NCBI RefSeq assembly: GCF_027460265.1
Contig: NZ_JAPZBC010000001.1
Coordinates: 7,428,001 to 7,492,000, forward strand
Source of the DNA: Streptomyces sp. WMMC940
Lineage (GTDB): Bacteria > Actinomycetota > Actinomycetes > Streptomycetales > Streptomycetaceae
Direction: 5' to 3'
DNA length: 64,000 bases
The number at the start of each line of letters is the position of its first letter. Within the stretch, counting starts at the first letter, position 1. This document shows, in pieces, positions 17,841 to 26,478 of the stretch. Below the pieces are notes generated by a model. The model saw only the letters and a program-made list of their open reading frames with translations. It ran no database searches and was not told where the DNA came from. The translations under genes and the position numbers were made by a program.

Positions 17841-18632
17841 ATGACCACTGAGCAGAGCGCGCGACCTGTCGCGGCAGCCGACGTGAACGAACTGCTGGGC
17901 CGCCATTTCGCGGAGCAGTTCACGGAGGATCGGATGACCGCGCTACGCACGCAGTTCGAGGCCGAGCACATCGTGCCGCTCCGCCGGCTGTGTCCACCGG
18001 AACTCTTCGGCGCCATCAAGGACGAGGCCTGTGTCATCATGGACCGTCATGGCGTCAGCCACGACCTCGTATTCGAGATAACCGACAACACCCCGCGCAG
18101 CATGACCACCGTCGGGCAGCCGGTCATCAAGGACGAGGGACCGCTGATCGACGCTTTCTACTTCGCCCCGGAAATTCTGCGACTTGTCGGCGATATCGTC
18201 GGTGAGCAGGTGCACACCTGCCCCTACGAGGGCGAGCACTACGTCATCAGCCGGCTCGGGAAGTCGGGTGACACCCACGGCTGGCACTGGGACGACTACA
18301 CCTACGGCATCATCCTCGTTCTCGAAGCACCTCACTACACGGAGGGTGGGTTCGTCCAGGCGGTGCCCAACACCTCGTGGGACAAGAAGAATCCGGATGT
18401 CTACGGCGCGCTGATCAGCAGCCAGGTCCGGTCCTACGCCCTCGAACCGGGCGACGCCTACGTGGTGAAGACGAACACCACGATGCACCGCGTGCACCCC
18501 ATCCGGGGCGAAGGTCGACGCACCATCGTCAACATGACGCTGGTCAGCACCGAGGACCTGACCAAGTCGCTGACCCACGAGACCAACGACGCCCTCTTCG
18601 GCGGTGTCAGGGACACCCGTCATGCGGGCTGA
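17841..18632 (+). CDS. 2-oxoglutarate/Fe(II)-dependent oxygenase
   Basis: A 263-residue double-stranded beta-helix oxygenase. The iron-binding facial triad is seen as HxD in GWHWDDYTYG (His149, Asp151) and a distal His in TMHRVHPI (216 or 219). The Arg in GEGRRTIVNM should bind 2-oxoglutarate. The Trp-rich box and the following ILVLEAPHYTEGGFVQ strand resemble amino-acid or free small-molecule hydroxylases of the PhyH/ArpA-like group. It follows the methyltransferase by 48 bases with a GAGGGG ribosome binding site. It probably hydroxylates or desaturates an amino acid or peptide precursor in this pathway. Confidence 0.85.
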   Translation: MTTEQSARPVAAADVNELLGRHFAEQFTEDRMTALRTQFEAEHIVPLRRLCPPELFGAIKDEACVIMDRHGVSHDLVFEITDNTPRSMTTVGQPVIKDEGPLIDAFYFAPEILRLVGDIVGEQVHTCPYEGEHYVISRLGKSGDTHGWHWDDYTYGIILVLEAPHYTEGGFVQAVPNTSWDKKNPDVYGALISSQVRSYALEPGDAYVVKTNTTMHRVHPIRGEGRRTIVNMTLVSTEDLTKSLTHETNDALFGGVRDTRHAG

Positions 18633-18657
18633 ACCGCCGCCGCCCGGCGGAGACACG

Positions 18658-19797
18658 ATGACACGGCCACGCGAGACGATGCGTCGACTGCCGCGCCCCG
18701 TCCAGCCCTTCCTGACGTGGGTGACGGGCGTCCCGCTGGCCGGGGACCGGTTGAGGGTCCTCTGGAGACCCACACTCGCGCTGATCGCCGGGGTGGTCCA
18801 GACCGCCGTCGGTATCGCCGTCGGAGTGTACGGACTCACCCGGCCCTGGTACCTCCTGCTGCCGTTGGTGCTGCTCTCGTGGCCCACCACGGCCGGCGGG
18901 ATGCGCAGGCTCGACGTGGTCGTCGTCCACCAGACACTGCACCGCATGTTCACCGCGTCCACCGCGGGGAACCGGGTGGTCAGCGAGCTCGTCACGACGC
19001 TGCTGTGGCGGCCCCCGTACGACGGCAACCGTCAGGAGCACCTCACCCACCACGCCTTCCCCTGCTCGCTCAAGGACGGCGACACGCTCTACCTGCGGAG
19101 CACCGGGGCCCGGCCCGGCATGACACGGCAGCAGTTCCGCCGCTACCTGCTGCGAGCGGTCCTCTCCCCGGCCCACCACTGGGGGTTCTTCTCCAGTCGG
19201 GTCAAGGCCAACTTCCTGACCAGGAAGCCGCTCTACCGGGCCGTCATGGCGTATGCCCACCTCGTGGGCACGGTCGGGTTCCTCGTGCTCACAGGCTGGT
19301 GGCTGCAGTGGCTGCTCTTCTGGTTCCTGCCCGTCACGTTCTTCTTCCAGAACCAGACACTCCTCTACACGCTCAGCGAGCACCGGTGGTGGCTGTACGA
19401 CAACGCCGAGCGCCTTACCAAGGCGCAGCGCGACCAGCTCACCTTCGGCAGGTTCTGCGGCAGACCCGCCCCGGACACCGCGGGCAAGGGGGCCCTCACC
19501 CGCTGGGCCGCCTGGACCGGCTGGTGGCTGCGCATGGTCCTGCTCTACGCGCCGTACCGGATGTGGATCCTCGTCGGCGACACCGTGCAGCACGATCTGC
19601 ACCACGTACGTCCCAAGGTCGACTGGGCCAACTCGTCGTGGATACGCAACGAGGACCTCGCCACCGGCAACGCCGACCGCTACTTCGAGGCGTGGGGCGG
19701 CCTGCTCACCCACGTCTACGTCGGCAACAGCGTCCGCGACTGGACCGCAGAGCCGTCCGCCCCGCTCGCCCCGGCCCGAGCGGAGGCGAGCCGGTGA
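18658..19797 (+). CDS. Membrane fatty acid desaturase/hydroxylase family enzyme
   Basis: A 379-residue integral membrane di-iron enzyme. Three histidine boxes are visible: HQTLH, HLTHH and, near the C-terminus, HDLHH followed by VRP. At least four hydrophobic segments lie around them (for example about residues 40-75 and 205-240). This is the fatty acid desaturase/beta-carotene hydroxylase fold, which inserts a double bond or hydroxyl at unactivated carbon. The start follows GGCGGAG at a spacing of 6; an upstream in-frame ATG (18622) overlaps the previous gene and is less likely. The stop overlaps the next start as GTGA. Such enzymes in peptide clusters often act on amino-acid side chains, so an acyl substrate should not be assumed. 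Confidence 0.83.
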   Translation: MTRPRETMRRLPRPVQPFLTWVTGVPLAGDRLRVLWRPTLALIAGVVQTAVGIAVGVYGLTRPWYLLLPLVLLSWPTTAGGMRRLDVVVVHQTLHRMFTASTAGNRVVSELVTTLLWRPPYDGNRQEHLTHHAFPCSLKDGDTLYLRSTGARPGMTRQQFRRYLLRAVLSPAHHWGFFSSRVKANFLTRKPLYRAVMAYAHLVGTVGFLVLTGWWLQWLLFWFLPVTFFFQNQTLLYTLSEHRWWLYDNAERLTKAQRDQLTFGRFCGRPAPDTAGKGALTRWAAWTGWWLRMVLLYAPYRMWILVGDTVQHDLHHVRPKVDWANSSWIRNEDLATGNADRYFEAWGGLLTHVYVGNSVRDWTAEPSAPLAPARAEASR

Positions 19798-21182
19798 CCC
19801 GCACGACCGACAACGAGTCCCGCACGACGGCCGCCGGGGCGACCGGCAGGGTCCTCGTGGTGGACAGCACCGGGCGCGGACACGGCATCTGCGAGATGTT
19901 CACCCGCACCAATCCGCACGTGGTCGTCCACTACGGTCCCGGCTGCGATGTCATCGACCACCCGCGCATCCTCCCGGCTCCCTCCGTCGACTTGACGGAC
20001 CCGCGCACCGCAGCCGAATTCCTGGCCGACCACCCGGTCGAGTTCGTCTTCGTGTCCAACATCGACGCCCTGTCGCAGGGGTACGTCGACTTCCTCCGGG
20101 CCGCAGGGCACCGCGTGATCGGACCCACGGCCGCAGCGGCCGAACTGGAGTCCAGCAAGGCCCGCGGCAAGGAGTTCTGCCGCGACCACGGCATTCCGGT
20201 CGCGGAGTTCGAGGTGTTCACCGACCCGGCGAAGGCCAAGGAGTACGTGACGGCGGTGCCGTACGCGTGCGTCGTCAAGACCGACGGCTTGACCCCTGAC
20301 GGAGACGGTTCCGTGGTCTGCGACGACGCCGCCGACGCGGTCCGCGCGATCGAACGCTTCGCCGAGCGGGCCGCGCGAACCGGTGAGGACCTGCGGCTGG
20401 TCGTCGAGGAGCGGCTGACAGGCCACGAGATATCGGTGTTCGGCCTGCTCGACGGCCAGTCCGCCATGCTGTTCCCGACCGCGATGGACTACAAGCGCAC
20501 CCTCGAGGACGACGCGGGGAAGAACTGCGACGGCATGGGCTCCATCGCCCCGCACCCCCAGGACAGCTCCGCGCTCCGGGAGCAACTGCGCTCCGTGCTC
20601 GTCGACCCGCTGGTGCGCGGTCTGAAGGCGGACGGCCTCGACTTCACCGGCTTCGTCTACATCGGCGCCATGCTGACGTCGCGCGGGCCGGTCGTCATCG
20701 AGATCAACGCCAGGTTCGGCGACTCCGAGGCCGAAGTGGTGCTCCCCGGAGTGCGGAGCGACTTCCTCCAGCTGTGCCGGGCAGTTCTCGCCCGCCGGCT
20801 GGGCCGGCACCGGCTCGACACCGACGGTCTCGCCCGCTGCTCCGTCGCGCTGGTGCAGGGCTGCCTCGACCCCGAGGACCCCGGCGCCCTCGTCGGCTGG
20901 CCCTTCGGCCCCTTCGCCACCGGTCAGGCGGTACTCGGCATGGACCGCGTCGACCCCGAGGAGGCCGTGGTGTTCTGCGCGAACGTGCGCCGCGACGGCT
21001 CCGGGACACCGCGCACCACGGGCGGCCGGGTGCTCCACGTCGTGGGTGCCGGCCACACACTGGAACAGGCACGCCGTCGGGCCTACGGGCAGATCGAGCG
21101 CATCGCATTCGCCGGCATGCGCTTCCGTACCGACATCGGGGCGGGGGTCGCGGCGCACGTCGCGACCCCGGCCGGGAAGTGA
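19794..21182 (+). CDS. PurD-like ATP-grasp ligase (GAR synthetase paralogue)
   Basis: A 462-residue protein with the full PurD layout. The N-terminal domain has RVLVVDSTGRGHGICEMF, then GPTAAAAELESSKARGKEFC leading into the ATP-grasp domain. The metal-binding part has FVYIGAMLT and IEINARFGDSEAEVVLP, and the C-terminal domain ends GGRVLHVVGAGHTLEQARR ... FRTDIG. The glycine-rich ATP loop is altered: genuine PurD reads KADGLAAGKGV, here it is KTDGLTPDGDGSVV. The MDYKRTLEDDAGKNCDGMGS segment replaces the usual DHKR..D.GPNTGGMG. No other purine genes are nearby. It is probably recruited to join an amine to an amino acid in the pathway. The start overlaps the previous stop as GTGA. Confidence 0.85.
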   Translation: MTRTTDNESRTTAAGATGRVLVVDSTGRGHGICEMFTRTNPHVVVHYGPGCDVIDHPRILPAPSVDLTDPRTAAEFLADHPVEFVFVSNIDALSQGYVDFLRAAGHRVIGPTAAAAELESSKARGKEFCRDHGIPVAEFEVFTDPAKAKEYVTAVPYACVVKTDGLTPDGDGSVVCDDAADAVRAIERFAERAARTGEDLRLVVEERLTGHEISVFGLLDGQSAMLFPTAMDYKRTLEDDAGKNCDGMGSIAPHPQDSSALREQLRSVLVDPLVRGLKADGLDFTGFVYIGAMLTSRGPVVIEINARFGDSEAEVVLPGVRSDFLQLCRAVLARRLGRHRLDTDGLARCSVALVQGCLDPEDPGALVGWPFGPFATGQAVLGMDRVDPEEAVVFCANVRRDGSGTPRTTGGRVLHVVGAGHTLEQARRRAYGQIERIAFAGMRFRTDIGAGVAAHVATPAGK

Positions 21183-21191
21183 GATGGGCCC

Positions 21192-22508
21192 ATGCCACGC
21201 AGAAGAGCGTTCGTGTTCTTCGAGTTGATGAACGCCATGCTGTACACCGCGCAAGCCGTTCAGCGGCGCGGCTTCGACATCGTCGCCCTCAACCACAACC
21301 CGCTGTGCTCCGCCGGGCCGTTCGCGGTGCCCGACGGGCTCGTCGACGAGACCGTCCCCATCGCCTCCTGGTCCGACGACGCGGCGGTCGGCGGGGTGCT
21401 CAAGGACCTCGCCCAGCGGTACGACGTCGTCGGCACTCACAGCATGTTCGAGCCGACCCTGCCCCACCAGGCCGCGCTCCGGGAGCTCGCCGGTCTGCCG
21501 ACGACGGACCCGGCCACCCTGTCGCGCATCCTCGACAAGTCACGGGTGCGCGCCGAACTGCACGGCGCGGGGCTCACAGCCCTGCGCTGCGTCCCCCTGG
21601 AGGAGGCGCTCGCCTGGGAGAGCTGGCAGTTCTCCGGACCGGCGGTCCTGAAGCCCGCCAACGGAACCGGCAGCGCCCTCTGCTTCGAGGTCGCCACCAT
21701 CGCCGAACTGCACCAGGCGGCGGCCGCGGCTCGTACGGTCGACGTCGTCAACCCACTGATGCGGGAGTACATCCACGCCCGCGGCGGCTTCCTCGTGGAG
21801 GAGAAGGCCGAGGGCGAGCTCCTGTCGGTCGAGTCGATGGTGCACTGCGGCGACGCCGGCTTCGTGACCCTGACCGGCCGGTACGTGCTGGCCGGTGATC
21901 CGGTGGTCGAGCAGGGCATGCAGACGCCGTACCACCATCCGCACCTGGACGCCGTCGTCGCCAGGTCCCGGGCGATCCACGAATGTCTGGGGTTCCACCA
22001 CGGCGGCACGCACCTGGAGTTCATGGTCGCCGACGACGGCACCGCCGAACTCGTCGACTTCAATCCGCGGCCCGGCGGCTTCGCGTCCCCGGTCTCCATC
22101 GGCGAGGCGTACGGGGTCGACTACGCCGAAGTGCTCGTCGACGTCGGCTGCGGCATCAGGCCGGATCTGGGCTTCACCCGGCGCCCGCCGCGCTACGCCG
22201 TGGAGATGGTCGTCCTGCCGCCGCCGGACGCCACCGAGTTCCGCTCGATCGAGTTCCCCCCGGGCACCCTCGTCGCCCGGGCCACCAAGAACCCGGGGGA
22301 CCGGCTCAGCGGCCGCTCCGACCAGCTCGACGCGGTCGGCATGTTCATCGTGACCGCCGACACCGCCTCGCAGGCCCACCGAGCCGGCCTGGAGGCCCGG
22401 CGGGAGGTCGTGGTCAACGGGGTCCGGCTGGGCGACGGCCCGGCCAACACGGTCGCCTTCTCGCAGTACATCGGCCAGGACCTGCCCGTGCCGGAGCGAG
22501 GAAGGTGA
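21192..22508 (+). CDS. ATP-grasp carboxylate-amine ligase
   Basis: A 438-residue member of the L-amino acid ligase group (BacD/carnosine synthase-like). After an N-terminal Rossmann-like domain (RAFVFFELMNAMLYTAQAV), the ATP-grasp core shows TLSRILDKSRVRAEL, the ATP lysine in AVLKPANGTGSALC, the adenine-binding FLVEEKAEGELLSVES strand, and the metal-binding HLEFMVADDG then VDFNPRPGG. The C-terminal 130 residues form the usual lid domain. These enzymes make acyl-phosphates and join them to amines, giving dipeptides. It starts 9 bases after the PurD-like gene and is translated in the same operon. Confidence 0.87.
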   Translation: MPRRRAFVFFELMNAMLYTAQAVQRRGFDIVALNHNPLCSAGPFAVPDGLVDETVPIASWSDDAAVGGVLKDLAQRYDVVGTHSMFEPTLPHQAALRELAGLPTTDPATLSRILDKSRVRAELHGAGLTALRCVPLEEALAWESWQFSGPAVLKPANGTGSALCFEVATIAELHQAAAAARTVDVVNPLMREYIHARGGFLVEEKAEGELLSVESMVHCGDAGFVTLTGRYVLAGDPVVEQGMQTPYHHPHLDAVVARSRAIHECLGFHHGGTHLEFMVADDGTAELVDFNPRPGGFASPVSIGEAYGVDYAEVLVDVGCGIRPDLGFTRRPPRYAVEMVVLPPPDATEFRSIEFPPGTLVARATKNPGDRLSGRSDQLDAVGMFIVTADTASQAHRAGLEARREVVVNGVRLGDGPANTVAFSQYIGQDLPVPERGR

Positions 22509-22513
22509 CGGCC

Positions 22514-23875
22514 ATGACCGTATCGGAGACGGAGGGAAACGTGATCAAGGGTCGAGGCCAGGCCGAGGTGTTCGCGGACCGGGAGTCGGCGGTGCGCTCG
22601 TACTCGCGCGCGTTCCCCACGACCTTCGCGACCGCGCACCGCGAGTTCCTGGTGAGCGCCGACGGCACCCGCTACATCGACTTCCTCGCCGGTGCGGGAA
22701 CGCTGAACTACGGGCACAACCCGGATTTCGCCAAGCGGGCGCTGATCGACTACATCGAACGCGACGGGCTGACACACGGCCTCGACCTGGCGACCACCGC
22801 CAAGCAGAGGTTCCTGGAGCTCTTCGAGGAGCATGTGCTCCTGCCCCGTGGCCTGGACCACAAGGTGCAGTTCTGCAGCCCGTCCGGAACCAACGCGGTG
22901 GAGGCGGCGCTGAAGATAGCCCGCCTGGCGACCGGACGCAGCAACGTCGTGGCCTTCGGCGGCGGATTCCACGGGGTGAGCACAGGCGCGCTGGCCGCGG
23001 GCGGGTCCGTCTTCTACAAGCAGGGCCTGCACCCGATTCTGCCCCGGACCACGCACGTACCGTATCCCGACTCCCCGATGGGGCCCTTCGACAGCCTGGA
23101 CCTGCTCGACCGGCTCGTGGGCGACACGAGTTCCGGTGTCGAGAAACCGGCCGCGGTGCTGCTGGAGACCGTCCAGTGCGAGGGCGGCGTCTACGTCGCC
23201 CCCGATCACTTCCTGGCCGGCCTGCGCCGCTGGTGCGACACCCACAAGGTGCTGCTGATCGTCGACGACATCCAGGTGGGCTGCGGACGCACCGGATCGT
23301 TCTTCTCCTTCGAGCAGGCGGGAGTCCGACCGGACCTGATCGCCCTGTCGAAGTCGATCAGCGGTTTCGGCCTCCCGATGGCCCTGCTGCTGATCAGTCC
23401 CGAATACGACGTGTGGAAACCCGGTCAGCACAACGGGACGTTCCGCGGCAACCAGCTGGCGTTCGTCACGGCCGCGGAGACCGTGCGCACCTACTGGTCG
23501 GACGGTGCCGATCCGGCCTTCGGCGCCGAAGTGCGGCGCAAGGCAGGGCTCGTGGAGGACGTCCTGCAGCGGGAGGTGGCGGCCAGATTCGCCGCACGGG
23601 TACGGGGACGAGGCCTCATCCGGGGCATCGACCTGAGCGCCGCCGGCATCTCCGGGACGAAGGTGTCCCGTCGCTGCTTCGAGCGCGGCCTGATCGTGGA
23701 GACCTGCGGCCGCGACGGCGAGGTCATCAAGCTCCTCCCCCCGCTGACCGCAGAGGACGGCAGCCTGATGCAGGGCCTCGAAATCCTGGTCGAGGCCCTC
23801 TACGACGAGGCGCAGGGCGGTGACCGGCAAGCGACGCCCGTCGCCCCGACCAGGCCGGCCGCGGTGACATCATGA
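22514..23875 (+). CDS. ectB: Diaminobutyrate-2-oxoglutarate aminotransferase (EctB family)
   Basis: A 453-residue class III PLP aminotransferase closely resembling EctB. Diagnostic segments are VRSYSRAFP, YIDFLAGAGTLNYGHN, ERDGLTHGLDLAT, FCSPSGTNAVEAALKIAR, ETVQCEGGVYVA, LLIVDDIQVGCGRTG and the PLP lysine (about Lys280) in LSKSISGFGLP. EctB converts L-aspartate-4-semialdehyde plus glutamate into L-2,4-diaminobutyrate. In ectoine clusters it is flanked by ectA and ectC, but neither is here. Instead it sits between ATP-grasp ligases, so diaminobutyrate is probably a building block of the product. A GGAAGG site precedes the ATG, and the stop overlaps the next gene as ATGA. Confidence 0.9.
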   Translation: MTVSETEGNVIKGRGQAEVFADRESAVRSYSRAFPTTFATAHREFLVSADGTRYIDFLAGAGTLNYGHNPDFAKRALIDYIERDGLTHGLDLATTAKQRFLELFEEHVLLPRGLDHKVQFCSPSGTNAVEAALKIARLATGRSNVVAFGGGFHGVSTGALAAGGSVFYKQGLHPILPRTTHVPYPDSPMGPFDSLDLLDRLVGDTSSGVEKPAAVLLETVQCEGGVYVAPDHFLAGLRRWCDTHKVLLIVDDIQVGCGRTGSFFSFEQAGVRPDLIALSKSISGFGLPMALLLISPEYDVWKPGQHNGTFRGNQLAFVTAAETVRTYWSDGADPAFGAEVRRKAGLVEDVLQREVAARFAARVRGRGLIRGIDLSAAGISGTKVSRRCFERGLIVETCGRDGEVIKLLPPLTAEDGSLMQGLEILVEALYDEAQGGDRQATPVAPTRPAAVTS

Positions 23876-25131
23876 CGAGCGAAGGAACTTCCGAAGTGGA
23901 AAAGCCCGACACCATCCTGATCATCGGCGGACGGCTGGAGGCCATCCAGAAGGCCAAGGAACTCGGCCTGCGAGTCGTCTTCCTCCAGCACAAGGAGCGG
24001 CTGCTGCCCGGTCAGGCGGAAGCGGTGGACGTGCTGCTCCTGGTCGACTACCTGGACTGGAACGTCACCCGGCCGATCGTCCGCGCCGCACACGAGGCGT
24101 ACGGCTTCACCGCGGTGATGACCCTCGTGGAGCAGGCGACCGAACTGGCCGGGCGCATCAACGACATGCTGGGGCTCGGCGGCACCTCGTACGAAGTGGC
24201 CAGGCGCTTCCACGACAAGCTGCGGATGCGCGAGTGGTTGCACCGCACCGGGTTCGAGTCGGTGGGCTGTGCCGAGGTCAAGTCGGCGGAGGAGATCCGC
24301 AGGTTCGGCGAGCAACACGGCTTCCCCGTGGTCGTCAAGCCGATGGACGGCACCGCCAGCCGCGGCATCGCCGTGGTCCGCGGCCCGGAGGAGACCGAAG
24401 GGGCCTGGGCGGAGCTGACCGGACTGCGAGGCCGCGGCGACCTGCCCATGGCCACCTTCTACCCGGTGGACCGCTTCATCGCCGAGGAGTACATCGACGG
24501 CGTCGAGTACAGCGTGGAGAGCTTCTCGTTCGACGGCCACCACATCGTCGTCTCCATCACCGACAAGTTCCACGACGGCTGCGTCGAGATGGGGCACGCC
24601 CTGCCGGCGATCCTCGAGGACGAGAAGGAGAACACGATCGTTCGGCACGTGACCGGCTTCCTGACGGCCATGGGCCTCAAGGACGGCGTCGGGCACACCG
24701 AGGTCAAGCTCTCCGCCAAGGGCCCCCGGATCATCGAGGGCCACGACCGGGTCGCAGGTGACCGGTTGCTCGACTTCATGGCGGTCACCCACGGGTTCGA
24801 CATGGAGAAGTACGCATCCGGATGGCCGTTCCGGCGGCTGCCCGCGCTCACCGAGCGCCCCGTCCCGACGCTGGGGGCCGCCACCAAGTGGGTGAACGGA
24901 AGGCCCGGGATCGTCGAGGGGGTCGAAGGAGTCGAAGAACTCCGCTCCGAGGCAGGGGTGTTCGGCGTCGATGTCCATGTCCGTCCCGGCGAGGAGATCA
25001 CGGCGATGACCGACAACTACGGGCGCCACGTCCAGGTCCTGGTGACGGCCGAGACCACGGCCGCCGCGGTCGAACGCATCGACGCCCTGATCGACCGCGT
25101 ACGGGTCGTCACCCGTCCCGCATCGTCCTGA
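23872..25131 (+). CDS. ATP-grasp ligase
   Basis: A 419-residue ATP-grasp enzyme. The N-terminal domain begins TILIIGGRLEAIQKAKELG, a nucleotide-fold start typical of carbamoyl-phosphate-synthase-like ATP-grasp proteins. The core has YEVARRFHDKLRMREWLH, the ATP lysine in PVVVKPMDGTASRGI, the strand FIAEEYIDGVEYSVES and the metal ligands in GHTEVKLSAKGPRIIEGHDR, where the usual ExN is replaced by EGH. A small C-terminal domain follows (about residues 300-419). It overlaps the aminotransferase gene by 4 bases (ATGA). It probably forms one amide bond of the product. The partner substrates cannot be read from the sequence. Confidence 0.86.
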   Translation: MTSEGTSEVEKPDTILIIGGRLEAIQKAKELGLRVVFLQHKERLLPGQAEAVDVLLLVDYLDWNVTRPIVRAAHEAYGFTAVMTLVEQATELAGRINDMLGLGGTSYEVARRFHDKLRMREWLHRTGFESVGCAEVKSAEEIRRFGEQHGFPVVVKPMDGTASRGIAVVRGPEETEGAWAELTGLRGRGDLPMATFYPVDRFIAEEYIDGVEYSVESFSFDGHHIVVSITDKFHDGCVEMGHALPAILEDEKENTIVRHVTGFLTAMGLKDGVGHTEVKLSAKGPRIIEGHDRVAGDRLLDFMAVTHGFDMEKYASGWPFRRLPALTERPVPTLGAATKWVNGRPGIVEGVEGVEELRSEAGVFGVDVHVRPGEEITAMTDNYGRHVQVLVTAETTAAAVERIDALIDRVRVVTRPASS

Positions 25132-25173
25132 CCCTTCCCGCCCCGCGAGCGACACGAGAGAGAGCCGGGACAC

Positions 25174-26478
25174 GTGGCAACCACCATCGCCCCCGAGTCG
25201 ATATGGCAGAGATTCGGCGTACCACGACTGAAGGGGAACGGCAGGTTCGTCTCCGCGAGCCTCATCGACAGCCTCGGCACCGGGCTGATCATGGCGTTCA
25301 CACTGGTCTACTTCACCAGAACCACCGAGGTGTCCGTCACCGCGGTCGGTGCCGCGATGACCCTCGCGCGGCTCCTGGCCCTGCCCACATCGGTGATCGT
25401 GGGGCCGCTGATCGACCGGTTCACCGCACGCCGGACAGCCGCCTGGGGCAACCTCGTGTCGGTCGTCGGGTACCTCGGCTTCCTCGTGACCGACTCGGTC
25501 TGGCAGATCGTCGTGGTCGTCCTGCTCGTCCAGATCGGCCACACGACGTACTGGACGTCGAGCAGCGGGCTGGTCGTGCTGGCCTCGCCGGAGGACCGGC
25601 GCATCGCCTGGTTCGGCTTCATGACGGCTCTGCGCAACACGGCGATGGGCGTCGGCGGCGCACTCGCCGCGTTCGCGTTCGCTCTGGGCGAGGGCGCCGC
25701 GCTGCACGCCATCGTCATCGGCAACGCCGCCAGCTACGTCCTGGCCTCGGTTCTGCTACTGGCATGGAGGCCGCCGGAGCACGCGGCGGCGGTGCCGGAG
25801 GACACCGGGAGCCCGGACACCGACCCGGAACCGCCCACGCGGAACGCCGGGCAGCAGTCGGGGGCGGGTTACGCGGCGGTGCTGAAGGACGCCTCCTACG
25901 CCCTGCTGATCGGCATCAACGCCACGCTGGTCTTCGGACAGATGCTGATCAAAATCCTGCTGGCCATCTACATCGTCGACGTGCTCGGACTGCCGGCCTG
26001 GACGGCGGGAGCCCTGATCGTGGTCAACGCGGTACAGGTGTCCCTCACCCAGACACTGGTGGCCAAGCGGACGTCTCGAGCGAGGATGAGCCGGGTCGTC
26101 ATGCTGGGGTCGGTCCTCAACGCGGCGTCCTTCGGCATGTTCACGGTGATGTACGCGACGCCCGACGTCGTGACCTACGTCGGGCTGTTCCTCGCGATGG
26201 TCGTCTTCACGCTCGGCGAGGTCGTCGCCTTCCCCGCCATGGAGAACCTGAGCGTCACGATGGCCCCCAGTCACATCCGTGGCCGCTATCTGGCCACCTA
26301 CCAGTTGTCCTGGACCGTCGGCGAGATCGCCGCGCCAGGTCTGCTCACCTTCCTGCTGGCCCGCGGTGACGTCCTGCCGATGCTCTTCCTGCTCGGGCTG
26401 AGCCTGGTGGCGGTTCCGCTGCTGCTGGCCCTGGAACGTAGGGCACCCACCAAGACGAGCATGGGAGTAAGCGCGTGA
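25174..26478 (+). CDS. MFS transporter, probable exporter of the product
   Basis: A 434-residue major facilitator with about twelve hydrophobic segments in two halves joined by a charged loop (about residues 200-230, rich in Pro, Asp and Glu). The first helix region GTGLIMAFTLVYFTRTTEVS and the loop IDRFTARRTAAWGN correspond to the MFS signature between helices 2 and 3 (GxxxDRxGRR). It lies between two ATP-grasp genes and its TGA overlaps the next start as GTGA, so it belongs to the operon. Drug-efflux-type MFS proteins in such clusters usually export the metabolite and give self-protection. The start is GTG, 42 bases after the previous stop. Confidence 0.87.
   Translation: MATTIAPESIWQRFGVPRLKGNGRFVSASLIDSLGTGLIMAFTLVYFTRTTEVSVTAVGAAMTLARLLALPTSVIVGPLIDRFTARRTAAWGNLVSVVGYLGFLVTDSVWQIVVVVLLVQIGHTTYWTSSSGLVVLASPEDRRIAWFGFMTALRNTAMGVGGALAAFAFALGEGAALHAIVIGNAASYVLASVLLLAWRPPEHAAAVPEDTGSPDTDPEPPTRNAGQQSGAGYAAVLKDASYALLIGINATLVFGQMLIKILLAIYIVDVLGLPAWTAGALIVVNAVQVSLTQTLVAKRTSRARMSRVVMLGSVLNAASFGMFTVMYATPDVVTYVGLFLAMVVFTLGEVVAFPAMENLSVTMAPSHIRGRYLATYQLSWTVGEIAAPGLLTFLLARGDVLPMLFLLGLSLVAVPLLLALERRAPTKTSMGVSA

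Noticed and set aside
19794..21182. Housekeeping purD
   Set aside because: Altered ATP loop, no purine neighbours and coupling to tailoring genes make a pathway paralogue more likely.
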